Part shown: positions 24,717 through 37,961 of the stretch, piece after piece
Layout of the letters: each line of letters opens with the position of its first letter
How positions within the stretch are numbered: position 1 is the first letter of the stretch
Source: Lineus longissimus
Taxonomy: Eukaryota; Nemertea; Pilidiophora; Heteronemertea; Lineidae
Direction of reading: 5' to 3'
Assembly (NCBI RefSeq): GCF_910592395.1
Contig: NC_088311.1
Span: 7,940,501 to 8,004,500 of the forward strand
DNA length: 64,000 bases
Position numbers and translations under genes: made by a program
Notes under the pieces: model-generated
Databases searched by the model: none
What the model was told of the DNA's origin: nothing
What the model saw: only the letters and a program-made list of their open reading frames with translations

Positions 24717-25730
24717 GTAGATTAGAAGAGAAATGGTTAAAAGTGTCAAAAGTAAAAGGAGGGCAATTATGAGAACACATCTGCGCTAGCAACCAAACTG
24801 AAATAATATTATGATATTATAATTTTGAAACATTTTCAGGCTTATGACTTTTATTTCTCTTTTCACTTTCATTGTTATCTCTCAAACTAAGGCATGATGA
24901 TACTTTTATTGTCATTTTAGTACAATCAAATCACCCAATCTGTAAGTAACAATCAGCATCAAACTTTGTCCATACTATATTTTCTCAAAATGCAATGTAA
25001 TATGAATGGCCACAAAATATGGCTGAAACTGACAAGGATAATTGTTCTTATACATGATTAGCAACACACATCTGTCAATTTCATCCGTGGGCGCAGTTCT
25101 ACTTTGCATAAGCTGATGCTAAAATACCACGATCGAAGCAATAATTCAATAGATATTGATAAAACAGAAGTGACACAGCGTCGCCGAATTGAACGCGGGT
25201 CGATGCGGTCGACGCTATTTTTGGTAAGTTGTTTACGGCGCGACCCTGTCCTGAAACCACCCGAGCTCCATTGGGATCAATAACGATTAATTTGGTATGA
25301 TCAACCGCTGCATCAGGAAACCTGTCAATTACTGAGTGATTTCTTTCGCGATAATCTGACAGGCTATTATTGTTTCAGCTGAATGCGATAGTTTGAATTT
25401 ATGATGCACTGGTGGTGACATCTGTCAAATAGAGGAAAAACTGACGTAATTGGCAGCACTTTTCTCCGTGCAGATGATCAGGAGCGCGATCTAGCTACTG
25501 GTGTGGTGACATCTTACAATTGAAGTGAGAACTAATAGAATATATTGACAGCCAGGTAGCCTTGTTGCAACGATCTTGGTCTAGCAACAGGTGGTGACAG
25601 CTCAGAAATGGAGAGACTGAGAACTGACAATATCATTGAATGCCAGCCAACTTTGCTCGACGATCTCAAGATGATCGAAAAACTCAACATTTCACGCTTC
25701 ACCTCCATAATCTGCCATGAAAACACTTAC
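24715..25730 (-). other. PDE4 intron 4
   Basis: 1.0 kb. No convincing short-isoform first exon was found immediately before UCR2. Confidence 0.7.
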
Positions 25731-25798
25731 CAAGTTTTGGGTTTATAGATTGAGTATTATGATTAGCGTGCCCTGAGACAGCAGAACCTCGCCGCGAT
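25731..25798 (-). CDS. PDE4: PDE4 exon 4: linker LR1 between UCR1 and UCR2
   Basis: 68 nt with acceptor TTGTCTTTTCAG and donor CTTG|GTAAGT. It encodes SRRGSAVSGHANHNTQSI then NPKL, a polar, low-complexity linker where dunce and vertebrate PDE4 also have Ser/Asn-rich spacers. Both ends split codons (phase 2 in, phase 1 out), matching exons 3 and 5. Sequence conservation is low, as expected for LR1. The assignment depends on position, splice sites and phase rather than on motif. Confidence 0.88.
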
Positions 25799-28063
25799 CT
25801 GAAAAGACAAGAGGAACGTTAATCACTTTGTCAATATAAGACATCCATCTATCTTCATGGAAATAGTCTAAAGTTTCTAGATAAAACAATGAATGTGCAA
25901 TGACACGTCTCAGCAAAACCAGGCACATGTTCCTCTGAACTTGGCAAGTTGAGACGGACCGGTTTCACTGTTGTCTGCCTTTGGAGAAATCTGGGTACAG
26001 CGATTTCTTTAATCATCTCCTGGCATCATTTGGGCACATCTTCAGTGCGACATGCCCCTGGTTTTGCTGTGACTGGTCACACATATATCCGCCTTACCCC
26101 GGCATTTCTTACTTAAGAGAACTATCCTGTCTAGGTCAAAAATGTTCAAGTCTAAAAAGACCAACATGTCCAGTTAGTCTGTCTAAAATTTTACACGAGT
26201 TCATCCAAGCCCCACACTGATGTATGAAATCAATAAAGACTTTGTGGTTCCTCAACAAACATAGCCTAATACATGTAATGCCCTCTGGAGGAAGAAAGAG
26301 AAACCACCAAAAGCCAAATCACTGAAACGTGCAACATTCGTCTATTGATCAAATCAAGCCGACTGATCAAAACAGACGCATTAATTTCCCTGAGTTGTAA
26401 AAATCGGCAGAAGCAGACGAGGTTTCAGAAACAAGATGTCCATCTTCACAGTTGCTAAGCAACTGGGCGGGATGGAATGAGTTATTCACCAACTAGTAGT
26501 ACATACTGACGTCTAGATCAAAGTGCCAGACAAAACCTAATTAAGAAAACACCCATTTCTTACATTTGCCGAGGACAGAGTATTCTTGTACACTTCCGGC
26601 TACACTTCTGATAAATAAATCTCTTTCGGATGTGACAGAAATAATGACGACAGACGATGCCACTGGCTGTGCACGCCAAATCAGGGAATAATGTGACTGC
26701 TAACTGCCTGGCCTCGGAAATTCTTAACGCTGACCAATGGTACCCAGACAAGACACAACAACAACAACAGGAAGATGGCCAAAGATGGGGGCAAACACCA
26801 ATTTGCTGTTTCGCTATTTTTGGTAATATTTGTGCGTGACAGAGAGTCAGATAATGGAAGTGAAGAAGCACATCTGTCAAAAGATGACAAAACTCTAGGC
26901 TAATATGCTACTTCTATTCCCTTTCATAATTTGTGGAGGTAAAAATCCAACATTTATCAAGCCTGAATTCTTTCTGACAACTTCCGCTGATTATATTATC
27001 AGATATCTGAAGTAGTGTTTTGCCAAAGACAAGCTTTCATCTTGCCGAACAGCTTTCCGGAGAAATTGTTTTCAAACTGTGTGAAAAAATTCCCAATTAG
27101 TCATAGGCTTTGTTTTAAGATTTCAAAGATTACAAACTCTAATGGAACAATCCTTTCATTTTTGTGCACCAATTGGGACCTTGGAAACTATTAACCCCTT
27201 CATTTTCATGACCATAAATATTTGCGAAAAAATTCCAAGATACTACGATTAATTTCTGTGATAATGCACTTGCCAATGAGAGATATTATCCAATTATATA
27301 TTTTCACATATGATTTATGTTTGCATTTTGAAATAACGAGGCTTATAGTAGACTATATGTCTGTAGTTCTTAGTTCTGCTGGTAGACAGGTTCAACTGAA
27401 GATACACACAATGCCTTAAGGTCGCTGCGAGCTCAGCTTACGTGTTGCACCTTAAACAGTTAATAATGATCATTTGCTGAAATGGCAAAGTTCGTGGGGA
27501 AATAAAACACGTTTCTATACCTTTCAATACGCAAAGGTTGGAATCACCAAGCTGAATAATAGCACTCTCATAAAGCACTAACTGAGTTTATGAGAATAAG
27601 AGAAATACCTTAAAGGCAGATGCTCAAAATCTTTGAAATTTGAAACTGAATTTGAAAATTTGAAATTGTGTAACTGAACAATGATATCGTGAAGACAGAT
27701 ATACAAATATCATAAATATCAAGTTTTTGGCAAATTGTATGCATTATAACTTCACTATGGCATACCCCTTTAATATTCAGCTCATAATGAGAAATGACGA
27801 GTTGGGAAACTGGTAATGCATCTATATTGAGAGCGAAGTCCTAACTCTTTGAATGACGAACTAGCGGAGGGCCAGCCAATTTATAACTGGACTTTATATT
27901 CAAACTGACACCTGCTATAGGGGAAACCATTCATCCTCTTCACTACTGCAAGACACATCCACAAAATGGGCAGCAGAAATGGCCCAAGTTTGGAAACCAT
28001 AGGAGTAGGAATTATCTGACGGAATCAATTCCGGATCGAAAAGAAAAATTTGACTGAACGTAC
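25799..28063 (-). other. PDE4 intron 3
   Basis: 2.3 kb. A minus-strand hydrophobic open frame at 26681-26890 lacks an ATG. No supported exon. Confidence 0.7.
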
Positions 28064-28165
28064 CTGCTGGAGGAAGCATTGGTAAGGAGTATGTAGTTAT
28101 TTCGCACACTGCGTAAACTGGCCAGAATCTGAGCAAAGGGGGTGACTATCAAGTCTTCAGCATGC
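28064..28165 (-). CDS. PDE4: PDE4 exon 3: second half of UCR1
   Basis: 102 nt, residues 149-182. Acceptor CTGTTTACAG and donor CAG|GTACGT. It encodes [17 protein letters not shown] followed by [17 protein letters not shown], nearly identical to the UCR1 core of dunce and PDE4A. This segment packs against UCR2 in known PDE4 proteins. The exon enters in phase 2 (one base completes the previous codon), so it can accept the canonical upstream exon (AT|G) and both candidate intronic first exons (AG|G). A MITE lies about 80 bp upstream of its acceptor. Confidence 0.97.
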
Positions 28166-28245
28166 CTGTAAACAGAGAGGAGAGATGCACATCAGAATTG
28201 GTCAAAGCTCCGATTTGTAAAGTAAAGACGCAAACGCATTTAAGA

Positions 28246-28414
28246 CATAGGCTAGTAGCCAGGATTTTTTTTTTGGGGGGGGGGGGGTATTTTTCTGAAG
28301 TACATGTACACCAATTCCTGGTAAATTTTCCAGTTTACAGGATTTTTGGTCATTTTCAAAGATTCTTCCCCAAAAGGAATAATTTGCAGTCCCCCCTGGC
28401 TATACACCTATGCA
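28246..28414. mobile_element. TIR element containing a T10-G13 tract
   Basis: Imperfect terminal repeats CATAGGCTAGTAGCCAGG and (reverse complement) CATAGGTGTATAGCCAGG enclose about 130 bp. The inner ends are poly-T/poly-G on one side and CCCCCC on the other. Non-coding; it ends 81 bp from the exon 3 acceptor. Confidence 0.65.
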
Positions 28415-29640
28415 TTACAAGATATATTTGAATTGTAAAACCGTTTGGCAAAATGGATAGGACAGAATAAATTCAAAATTCAAATTCATTCATAAACATT
28501 CATATTACATGTGCTTGCATCACAAAGTAAATACTAATAAATCATGAAAAATATCAGCTGGAAATGGAAACTCGATATTACAGTGGGTGAAAAGTGTTAA
28601 ACCTGGAAACAAAGTCAAATGTAGTTTTGAATTAGTAAACAATACATATACATGTACAGAGTGTCCCTGAAATAAAAGTGATTGATTTAAAAAAAATTAC
28701 ATCTATACATGTATATACTAAAGTGTGTTGACAAGTTTATGCTAGTTGAGGACGTCTTTAAAGACACCTCTCACAGTAATAGGCTTATGTATATTATCAG
28801 ACGTACATTAACTGGCTGAAGCGTGTATATCAGAAAATTCCACAATGTAAGAAATCGACAACACAGAAATTCATCTACATGTAAAACACAAGTAAAGAAC
28901 CTACCTTTCCAACATTGTATATCACCTATGAAAAGCTCTTAATGCATTGAAACTACTCACAATCTGAACTGCTTCTGATGCTTCTGGACCAATTTATAAG
29001 CATCAAGTGCTTACACAAGCATTTCAAATCAAAGTGTTCAACATCATCGATCAGAATTCACAGAATTATGAACTGGCCAGTTGCAATTCATAGAAAACTA
29101 CGAGTTAGATTTTTATTTTCATTTTAAGGGAAAGTCCTCTGGGGTCTCAACCTTTATACAAGTATCCAGAAAATCTCTATTTCTCACTAGTACGTTCTGT
29201 GTTGATGATTAACAATATTTGGATAAAGACAGCTGGATTTGCCATCTTGTATTTAAAGTGGACGGACTTGATTTTGCCGCTGGGCATTGGTAGATCATAC
29301 GCCAATCACAAGCTTATAAACCGTGCAAGGTAACAGCCACATAATTGCTTTCTTGGAATACTGCAAGTTGTCTGGGACTGTGAATAAAGTAGCATTAATG
29401 AGATGACAAAACTCATCAATCTCATTTTCTGAGAAGATCGCAAGAACTAGGAGATTCGTCTTTCAAAACGAATGTCAAGAAACTGGTATGGCTAAGAATG
29501 GTTTTTATTGAGCACTTTTTAATGAGGCCTAACTAGAAAGGCTTGAACACCGCAGCGTCTTTAGGGTATGTTAGAGAGGTCTGGAACTCGCCTTGCATCA
29601 CTTAACCTTTGAACTCGAACGATGAAAGTGATTCAGAAGA

Positions 29641-29702
29641 GATTCAAACCCATAACCCTAATGCCACGAGTCTCGCACTCTCATCACTGCACCACAGCAT
29701 AT
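29641..29702 (-). mobile_element. tRNA-like SINE head
   Basis: The minus strand has a box A-like TGGTGCAGTGATGAGAGTGC and a box B-like GGGTTTGAATC at tRNA spacing. No cloverleaf or gene context supports a functional tRNA. Confidence 0.55.
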
Positions 29703-29782
29703 CATGCTCCAGAGAGTCCACATAAGCTAGACAAGCTCACACATTTTCCAAACTTTACAGAGGTTGTGACATTGCACCTTAC

Positions 29783-29880
29783 CTCTGCCAAAATGAATAC
29801 TTATGGTGGCGTCCAAATCTAATATCACGAAGAGCACTAGTGCTCATGGTCCGGGGAAGTACGGCTGGAAGACTTGACAT
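29783..29880 (-). CDS. Candidate alternative first exon B of PDE4 (intronic)
   Basis: Open frame from ATG at 29880 encoding MSSLPAVLPRTMSTSALRDI then RFGRHHKYSFWQ, ending at a strong donor GCAGAG|GTAAGG in phase 2. Exon 3 is 1.6 kb downstream and needs phase 2, so the product would read ...[12 protein letters not shown]. The frame stays open upstream through a possible acceptor (CATTACAG at 29913) to a TAG, so it could also be an internal exon entering in phase 1; no partner of that phase was found. The N-terminus is basic and Ser-rich. Not recognised in known PDE4 isoforms. Confidence 0.45.
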
Positions 29881-30944
29881 TTTACCATCCTTGTCCCCAG
29901 CGTTGCTTAGCCCTGTAATGAGAAATTGGGAAGAACATGTGGTGAGAATCTACGGGTCAACATTTTGAGGAGGGGCATAAAATAGGCGTCAGCATGCATG
30001 TCACAAACTTGTAGTCTGAAGTGCGATTCACCCGTACTGTCAGTGACATATTGTACACAACCTCGGGCATGACACTTTACTAAAGAATCTACTGCCGCAT
30101 CCTCTGAATGACACAAAAGATGGTGACACCAGTCTAAAGACCCAAATTATAGCCCAACCGTAGTGGCATTACCAACAGTAGAGAGTCACCATCCATGAAG
30201 AGGAAACACGCAGCCTGAAATGGGCTACAGAAAAGAGAAAAACTGAAATGTCTCGAGGAATATTTACCCAAAATTACACAACAGGAGGGTCCCTTAGGTT
30301 CTGTCTGTGTCCTTTTATACACAAACAATGAGTGTTTTTTTTGGAACGCCACTATCCCCCCATTAGACATCATATCAGATATCATATAATGTCCAGCTGT
30401 GTATTTGATCAACAGAAGTATCGAATCTTTATCTGGATTAAACTGATGTGCCTTGCTCACCTACTTCGCAACAAATGGATGGTTTTATAACTGCTGCAAG
30501 ATTTATATAACTTTCATTCGAGTTGGTTCATCAATTAGCACTTTTAAAATTTCACACTTAAACGGTGTCACCACCATGCCTAAATATTGGCATTTTCAAA
30601 ACGTCATAGTAACAATCCCAAATATTTTATCTTATACATCAAAACCTACAAGCTTTTAACAGCAGTACCACCACACCTGTGGGAGGTTGCTTAACACTAT
30701 TGACCCAAATACAACAAAGATATGACCAGGTGTGTGTTGTGTCGTGTGTGGGTTAGAAGACCAACAACTCCTGTAAAGACACCTCCTGTAAACCATCACT
30801 GGAGTAACACATTTTCAGAGGTCGGCCAGTCAAAGACTCATCCTTCGCTCTTATCCCCTGCCTACTGGGTGTCCAAAATGGCAAGAGGAAAAGTGGGCGA
30901 GGGTGTAGACTATATCCCTTGTACCGCTATTGGGTAATGTACTT

Positions 30945-31075
30945 TGCACCACTATCGTCTATGATGGTAGGCAAAAATCCTTCTACTACTATGGTCTATG
31001 ATGGCAAGCCAAAATCCTTCGTACCACTATGCTCAATGAGGCCAAAGTCCTGAACCATGAAGTCTATGATGGTGA
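30945..31075 (+). repeat. About 38-40-bp imperfect tandem repeat, three copies
   Basis: Units resemble CACTATCGTCTATGATGGTA followed by GGCAAAAATCCTTC. The copies are diverged. Confidence 0.6.
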
Positions 31076-31222
31076 TGCTGGTAGATTGAACATCGTTTAT
31101 ACCCTAACTCAGGTACCAAATATGACTTAGTAATTTCCACCGGACTCACCTTAATTCTTATCCCAACAAAAGATGGACAATGTCTCGAATCAATTCAGCT
31201 ATCGCGGGTTATTTTGGTAGCT

Positions 31223-31240
31223 CATGTTGCATGCAACATG
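31223..31240. repeat. Perfect 18-bp palindrome
   Basis: CATGTTGCATGCAACATG is self-complementary. Confidence 0.85.
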
Positions 31241-31786
31241 GCCGGAAGTGCATCAGAATAGCACTGAACAATTCCGAGAGTTGGACCACAGCTCTATGTA
31301 CAGAGAACAAAACCCCTAGCCACATCACTACACAGCTGTAGCAGCTCCATCGAAGGCAATTACGCTTTCCCCAGTACACATAGGATGAATTCATCAGACC
31401 ATCCCCTGCACCAATGTGCAGTGGGATAAAAAAACACTTCATGAAACTTGCGGAGATGATATTTCAAGACTTCAATCCAACACCAGGATATGAATGAATA
31501 GGTTGCACGTTCAGGTCAATTGAACACAACAAAAATATTTTGTGAATTTTCCTGTTCTGAGGAAGTTCATTGTAGCAAATTATCGGAATATCCAAATGTT
31601 AATTCATTGGACTGATAATCTTAATGCGTATAAATGCACCATGACCACATCTCACTAAAACACTGCAGGTCAAGGAGTGTACAGAGGGCCATAAGAGGTG
31701 TTAGAGAGGTGTTGCTCTACAGGACAGAAAAGGTGACACTCCTGCTTTAGATCCCCCCCTCTGAATACAGCTCATCCTAGTAGTCA

Positions 31787-31794
31787 TGACGTCA
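31787..31794. promoter_or_regulatory. Full CRE palindrome TGACGTCA
   Basis: Consensus CREB site about 1.9 kb upstream (in transcription sense) of candidate first exon B. Function is inferred only. Confidence 0.35.
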
Positions 31795-33849
31795 TGTGTT
31801 AGGCAAGTTTCTGCTGAATTTACAAATGCAGTTGAGGACTTAGAAAATCTGATCGCTCCGTATTGACCCAAATATCGATATTCTATTGATTGATAAAAGA
31901 TTGTGTACATTTGGGTTTGGTGGAAAACATGGGCAGGGATCAACTATAGCTATAAATACATTGAAAAGAAAGAGCATCCATACACAATAGTTTGTAGGAT
32001 AATCTGCATTGAATAAGGAATATTAAGAATATTTGAACACATAGTTTTCTCAAAGATAAATATACTCAATGTTCACCGATCTAAGAATGGTTGATTAATC
32101 AATGAATAACATCAAATGCATGCATAATATGCAGCTTAAACTGAATGTTCAGAACTGGTCTTTGATCAGTGAAACTAGAGTATATGATACATGTACTATT
32201 AAAAAGATTCTGCTCGAAATGGGTGATCAGTATTAAAAAAGAAGTTGTCATAAGTGAAGAATTTCACTTTGCAGGCATCTAGACCAAAGAAATGGGTGAT
32301 GATACAGACTGCGAAGGGCGTTACATATCAACGATCAAAATCGGAATAATGGACAAGCAGGGGTTAAGGTATCACAAAGGCAACGCAATACATCATTAAA
32401 GGATTTGTAAAACAATGGCTTTGACAACACATCAATTGGCATGATTTAAAACTTTGTAATGAGCTTTTGTTCGACCCAGCACGTTACCGGTACAATGATA
32501 TTTGTCTGGCTTTATTTAAGTTAATTTAGCTAAAATTGACAAACAGCACGTGGAGTCTGACTTCAAAGGATTTAAAAATACATTTTAAAGTAAACTGCCA
32601 GTATGTTCTTTGGCTTACAGGTGTGGTAGGTCGTACAGCTTCAGTTATTTCAAGTTTAGTATGTTCTTAAAGGACATCTGCAGGTATATTTATGTTTATT
32701 CATTTATGGTATGTTTCATATCCAATGAGGTTTTCATCTATTCTAACAAATACATAGGTTTATAGAGCACAAATGAGAAGATTGAAAATGGAATCTTGTG
32801 TTTCATGCTCAGAAGCTAAATATTAAGTGATTGATGCTTGTTTAAAAGGAAGCACACTATATCGATCTGCACAGTGGTACAAAAGTCACCAATAATTTGA
32901 ATAAATGATGAATTGGTAAAAGCGAATCAAGTGCCCATTAAATAAATTACGACTCCCTTTAACAGATCGTGTATGCAAAAATCAATTGCCTGTACCACTG
33001 ACTTGTCTGATATGGGAATGGACCAAGTGATACGGATGGTGGAATCAGAAGTGTTTGAGGAAAATGATACCGAGCTGGCAGATCTAAATTGGCTGTTTCA
33101 ACAAGACTGCTCGGGTAGACTAAATATTCAGACTGAAACCTGAGGTGTCAGCCGAGGGTTTTGCAACCTTACAGCAGGTATATTGGGTGGTTTCATTTCG
33201 ACCCCTACACTGCGTCTGGACGGTACCATTATTACCAACGGTGTGGAATATCAAGAGCAGATTATATTGATATGACTATGAGATAAGGGTTCTCACCTTT
33301 ATCTAACGAGTTGTAGCAAGTGCATACCATCAACATCCACTTTCATTAACCTCTCCTGTAGACGGAGTAGCATTGAGCTGATTTTTCGAAATATGTCAGT
33401 GAAAATGTCAGCCAAGATTGGATTGATTTAACGGCATGTTCTATAGATCAGTCAATAGGGCTGCTATGGCGATTTATTAAGTCCTTTCACTTTATTCTGT
33501 GGTGACATTACCAACCGGTATTGTGCTGAAGGATTTTCCGTGTTATTACCAGGGGAAATGTCAGATCTTTTGTCCACCTGATGGCCTAAAAAGTTGTTCA
33601 TCTAGGTATTGCCGATAGTATGGAATATTATAAAGCGTTTTTCATATGCTCTGTGTTTATAGTGTACAAGGAGATGCTCTGTGTATGGGCAAGAAGGGAA
33701 CTGCTAAGCTAGCAGAAGCAGCCACACAGTGAAAGAAGGTCACACCTGTTTTACCTTGTGCTGTGAAATGATACTGATCACACCACAGATGAAAACTAGG
33801 GCATCAATTCACACCGCAGTTGGGCATGCATGACCTACAAAGGACGAAT

Positions 33850-33920
33850 TGGCAACCAGAATGGAGTTAGACCCCACGACCTCTGGACTGCTGACACTTC
33901 AACCATTATGTCACCATGCC
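33850..33920 (-). mobile_element. tRNA-like SINE head
   Basis: The minus strand reads GGTGACATAATGGTTGAAGT (box A-like) and GTGGGGTCTAACTCC (box B-like) at tRNA spacing. It overlaps the beginning of a 165-codon plus-strand open frame. Confidence 0.45.
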
Positions 33921-36894
33921 CCAAATTGCATTATTATTGCATTTCCTTTGCAGAGACCAAACATTATAAACACACTTTATAATGTTTTTGAAACTTTTTT
34001 ATTTGACTCTCTGCACAAGACAGCTCTTCACTTTGAAACATGCATACATGTATGTAACCAAAATCTATTTTCGCCTTCACAAGCGGATCCAATATCTTTG
34101 GGTAATCTAGTGCACAATTTATCCATGACGAAACCAGACACCGTATCGGTAACGTTAGCTCCTTCATTGATCGATCAGAGCAAATCATTAAGAGAATCAA
34201 TGGCGTGTTCTCTACCTACATTTAACAGGCATTCCTTGATGTACATGCAGACCTTAGAATATTCATTCCAGGATGCGTTTCGTACAGAATTCCCGGCAGT
34301 GGTGACTGGTCATTTAGTGTCTCTCCCTCTATTGCCCAACACATGACAACCATTTCTATGCAAGATACTGCCACTGTGATGAGGCAGCCAATCAGAATCG
34401 TCAGAACAATAATTCAAAGCATCAGCTCTGAATGGTGCATTTAGCACTGCATCATGGTCCTTAATGGCATTGTCAGTGATGCTAGCTTTGGTCATTGGTG
34501 CTCATGATAACTTAACCTTGCGTCTCAAAGTAACTGGCTATCACAAAGCTGCTTCAACCTTGATGTAAACATCAAAAACTTTCCAAAACTGACTGAGAGC
34601 AACGATAACAAGGGGTAGGATGCGAGTCAGATGGCTTGACGCAGTTAAGTGTGATGGTGCAGCAGCTGGTCTTGGTGAAGACTTGTCGGAAGCTGCCAGT
34701 GACAGAATTCAATGGTGAAGGTCCCTCACACGTTTGATGGCTTAAATCATCTTGTTGCATAAAAGAAGAAGAAGAACGATGACTTCACATTACAACTCAC
34801 AGGGCTATGTCATTGACTTTTAAAGATGATATGTTCAAAATGTTCGCCAGTTGAACCTAAGTTTGAATAATGAGACAGTCAATGAGATATAAATTCTCAT
34901 CGTTATCAGCATACATGTAGCAGCTAATAGCAGCCTACACAAAGCCAGGCAACTCTATCCTGCGACAGATCCCTTTAGAAACAAAGCTTTCTTTATCACA
35001 TTTAAGATCAGCATCAGAGTATTATTCAGTTGCATTGTGTATTATTTTTAATGAAGAAACTATTGGAGAAAATTGGTAATCTCAAAAGGTGATAGTTTTC
35101 ATTGCCTGTTTTCAGACGGTTGTTTTCTGATAGGAGTTGGACCCATTTTACCAAACAAACCTTTTTACGTCAGCAACGATATGAGCCACAGTGAATGATC
35201 CTCGATCTCCAGCTCTTTTCTGATGCAACAGGAGTTAAATTCTGTCTAATACCTAACAATTTTTTTGATCATTCTCTGCATTTACATGAGCTACCAATGG
35301 ATGATTCCCCAAGCCAATAGCGCTTTGTCCAATGAGAAAAGGCAATTTCAGAAGAGCATACAAAAAAGATACCTTTTATGGCTCACAGTATTTGGATCTA
35401 TGGTAGCGCAGGATACTCTTCTTAGTTGAACATTTAAAGAACACAAGAACCAGAGCATTTTGTTCAGTCACATTCGAAGAAAGCTGAAAGCTTTTCTGCA
35501 ATATCGAGAAGGAATGATACGGTGCCCTATAACAATGCTGGTTTATTTCAATCGTATATGATTCTGGCGCAGATAAAGCTGGCTCAACCCTCTTTCTTCC
35601 TCCTAAAATACTGTTTTTTTCAATAGTGTTCTCCTTCCATTTGTTGATTCTATTTATATTCAAAACTGAAGCTGACTTCTTTCTTTTCCATGTTTCCATT
35701 CCACATGTTAGGTCATGTTTTCAGGCAAGGAATTGTTTAGACAAGGAAACTTCCGTTGGAAGGCAACATGAGTCAGCAAGTCATATGTTGTTTCAATTTG
35801 GCATACTGGCATTTCTATGGATTTAACTGTATTTGTACCAGCTTCTTTCCACATGTATAGCCAATGGAAAAATCTGGCCAGATTAAACACTAACTCGACA
35901 CAAGAAGTTCCCTCCATTTTATGAATTGTCAAGCAGCTCCACAGCAGAAAGAGAGGGAGCTTTATAAGGCACTCAAAGTAAAGACTAAAACAGTTATTGT
36001 GCTTGCAATTGGCTGAATTGGTATACATATATCAGTGAACACAAAGACCAAACGAAATGGTACCATTGAAATATATATTCAGTACTATACACAATTGGAA
36101 ATTTTCAACTTTTTTTAAACAAATGAATTACATGTATGGTAGACCTTTAAATTGTTAGCTTTGGGCTGTTGATTAATTCCTCTGTAACCCATCCCTCATC
36201 CGACATATTTCGACAGCCAAAAATTACAACCTTTAGTTTTTGAACTTGATATTGATTAGTTGCCATCATTATCAATAACAAGCTGTTCTCAAAATATCAA
36301 AAGCCGGTAAAAACAGATATAAACATGCACAAAACAATATGCAAGTGTATACCTGATATATAAAACAATAAAGAAATAAATCCATATTCCCAATGCGGAC
36401 TTCAAAGCACTAATCATGCTAATTGAAAATCCATTTGTCGAGTGATGTCAAATTAACGTAATTCAATTGATTAGGAGTTATATTGGCACATCATCTAGAA
36501 TGTGATGAAATGCTTCAAAATAAGCATCATGAATGTGCAATTTTTTTCAATTTGAATTAGATAATGATGTCTGATCAACGAGTAATTAGGACAAGTATGA
36601 AGAAATCAAACTGCAGTCTAATAGCTCATTTTCTCCCACTGGTACACTGTATATATGTCAGATTGAAATGGTTGCAGCTCAGATGATACAATGCAGAATA
36701 CCTTCGTTTTGGTTGCCCTTGTCAGAAATGCAGAAGATCAGTCAGAATCTGTGGCGGTCAATTATTGAGGCCATCCATTCAGACCTCGCCTCCAGACCGA
36801 GGCACCTTTTGGCAATACAACCCAAAACATGTGACTGCCTGCTAATTTTACATGTGATGTTCAATCATCATCATGAGTGCAACAGTGAGTGCAC

Positions 36895-36975
36895 TGGGAC
36901 CGCCCAGGAATCAAACCCGGGATCTCAGAGGTGACAGGCACTGATGTTTCCACTATGCCACCCCGACCAGCCCAG
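36895..36975 (-). mobile_element. tRNA-like SINE head
   Basis: The minus strand has GGGGTGGCATAGTGGAAACA (box A-like) and CCCGGGTTTGATTCCTGGG (box B-like), the clearest tRNA-like signature in the window. Confidence 0.65.
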
Positions 36976-37961
36976 AGCGCAACTCAACATGTTCAATGAG
37001 GGAATGATAGAGGTCCTGTATTCGGCCACATTTGTTGCTTGTGACCACCACTTTGATAGACTTCGATGAAGTAAACCATCATTATAAATCACTACTGTCA
37101 TACTGACATCCCTTGAGAACACTTTGACATTTTTATGGCAAAATCAACAGAAAGACCTTGGGACCTTAAAGCCTTTTACTTTGGGTACAGCTTCCTTCAT
37201 TACGAAACCACTTTTTTTTGGACTGCCAATAGTTCGTAGTTTGAACCCCTGGGATTTGTTTGGAAGCAAAAATTTAAGACTGAGATCATTAGTGTCAGAA
37301 CTTGTGAGCATCAAACTTATATATGTTATAAGTTCAAACTTAAAACTAAATGGCAGAACTAAAGGTGGTTCCACTACTTTCTGATAGCTTATTGTGTACG
37401 TTTTCAAACTTACCTGCTATTTTAAGTTAAATATCAACTTGAATGTCAAAGTCTCTGGATACATGTAGATGGGTCTTCAATATTATTAGTATTGGAATCG
37501 ATCATTCGTATCAGTAGAGCAGGAATTGAATGGGCATCAAATGTTGGGACTTGGTCAGAAACTATGATATTCTTAATATGATGACCAGAATGCTGCTGTG
37601 ATTTGGTAGAAGCGATTATCTGACCGACTTTGTGGTTGAAGGTAACATGGTCGGGGTCATACCACAGTGTGGTCAGCAATATGTCAACTAGCACAACTAT
37701 ACTAACCAGCAGAAATCTGTATCACTTTTGACTCAAATATGTTGGAGGAAACTTTTCGGAAGGCTGACCTTACCACGTGCTTTTGGATCATCAAAATCTC
37801 CACAGGTACAAAAAGAATAAGTACATGTATCATAATAACCTAGGAGCAACTTAATCTCTCTGTAAGCGTCTATCTTCCTACATACAACACTTCAACATAT
37901 TTGTCTTCTATTGATAAAAAATTAAGTGTTTAAAAATATGTGAATGAAAATGAGTTGATAC

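Noticed and set aside
26681-26890. Minus-strand hydrophobic peptide that might be an isoform N-terminus
   Set aside because: It has no ATG (starts TTG), and the hydrophobic part is a run of TTG/CTG codons. No good donor of the right phase.
33849-34346. 165-codon plus-strand open frame
   Set aside because: It begins within a reverse tRNA-like SINE head, has no recognisable domain and no splice context; chance length for this window is plausible.
36895-36975. Functional tRNA gene
   Set aside because: Box A and B resemble a tRNA, but I could not pair the acceptor or anticodon arms convincingly.
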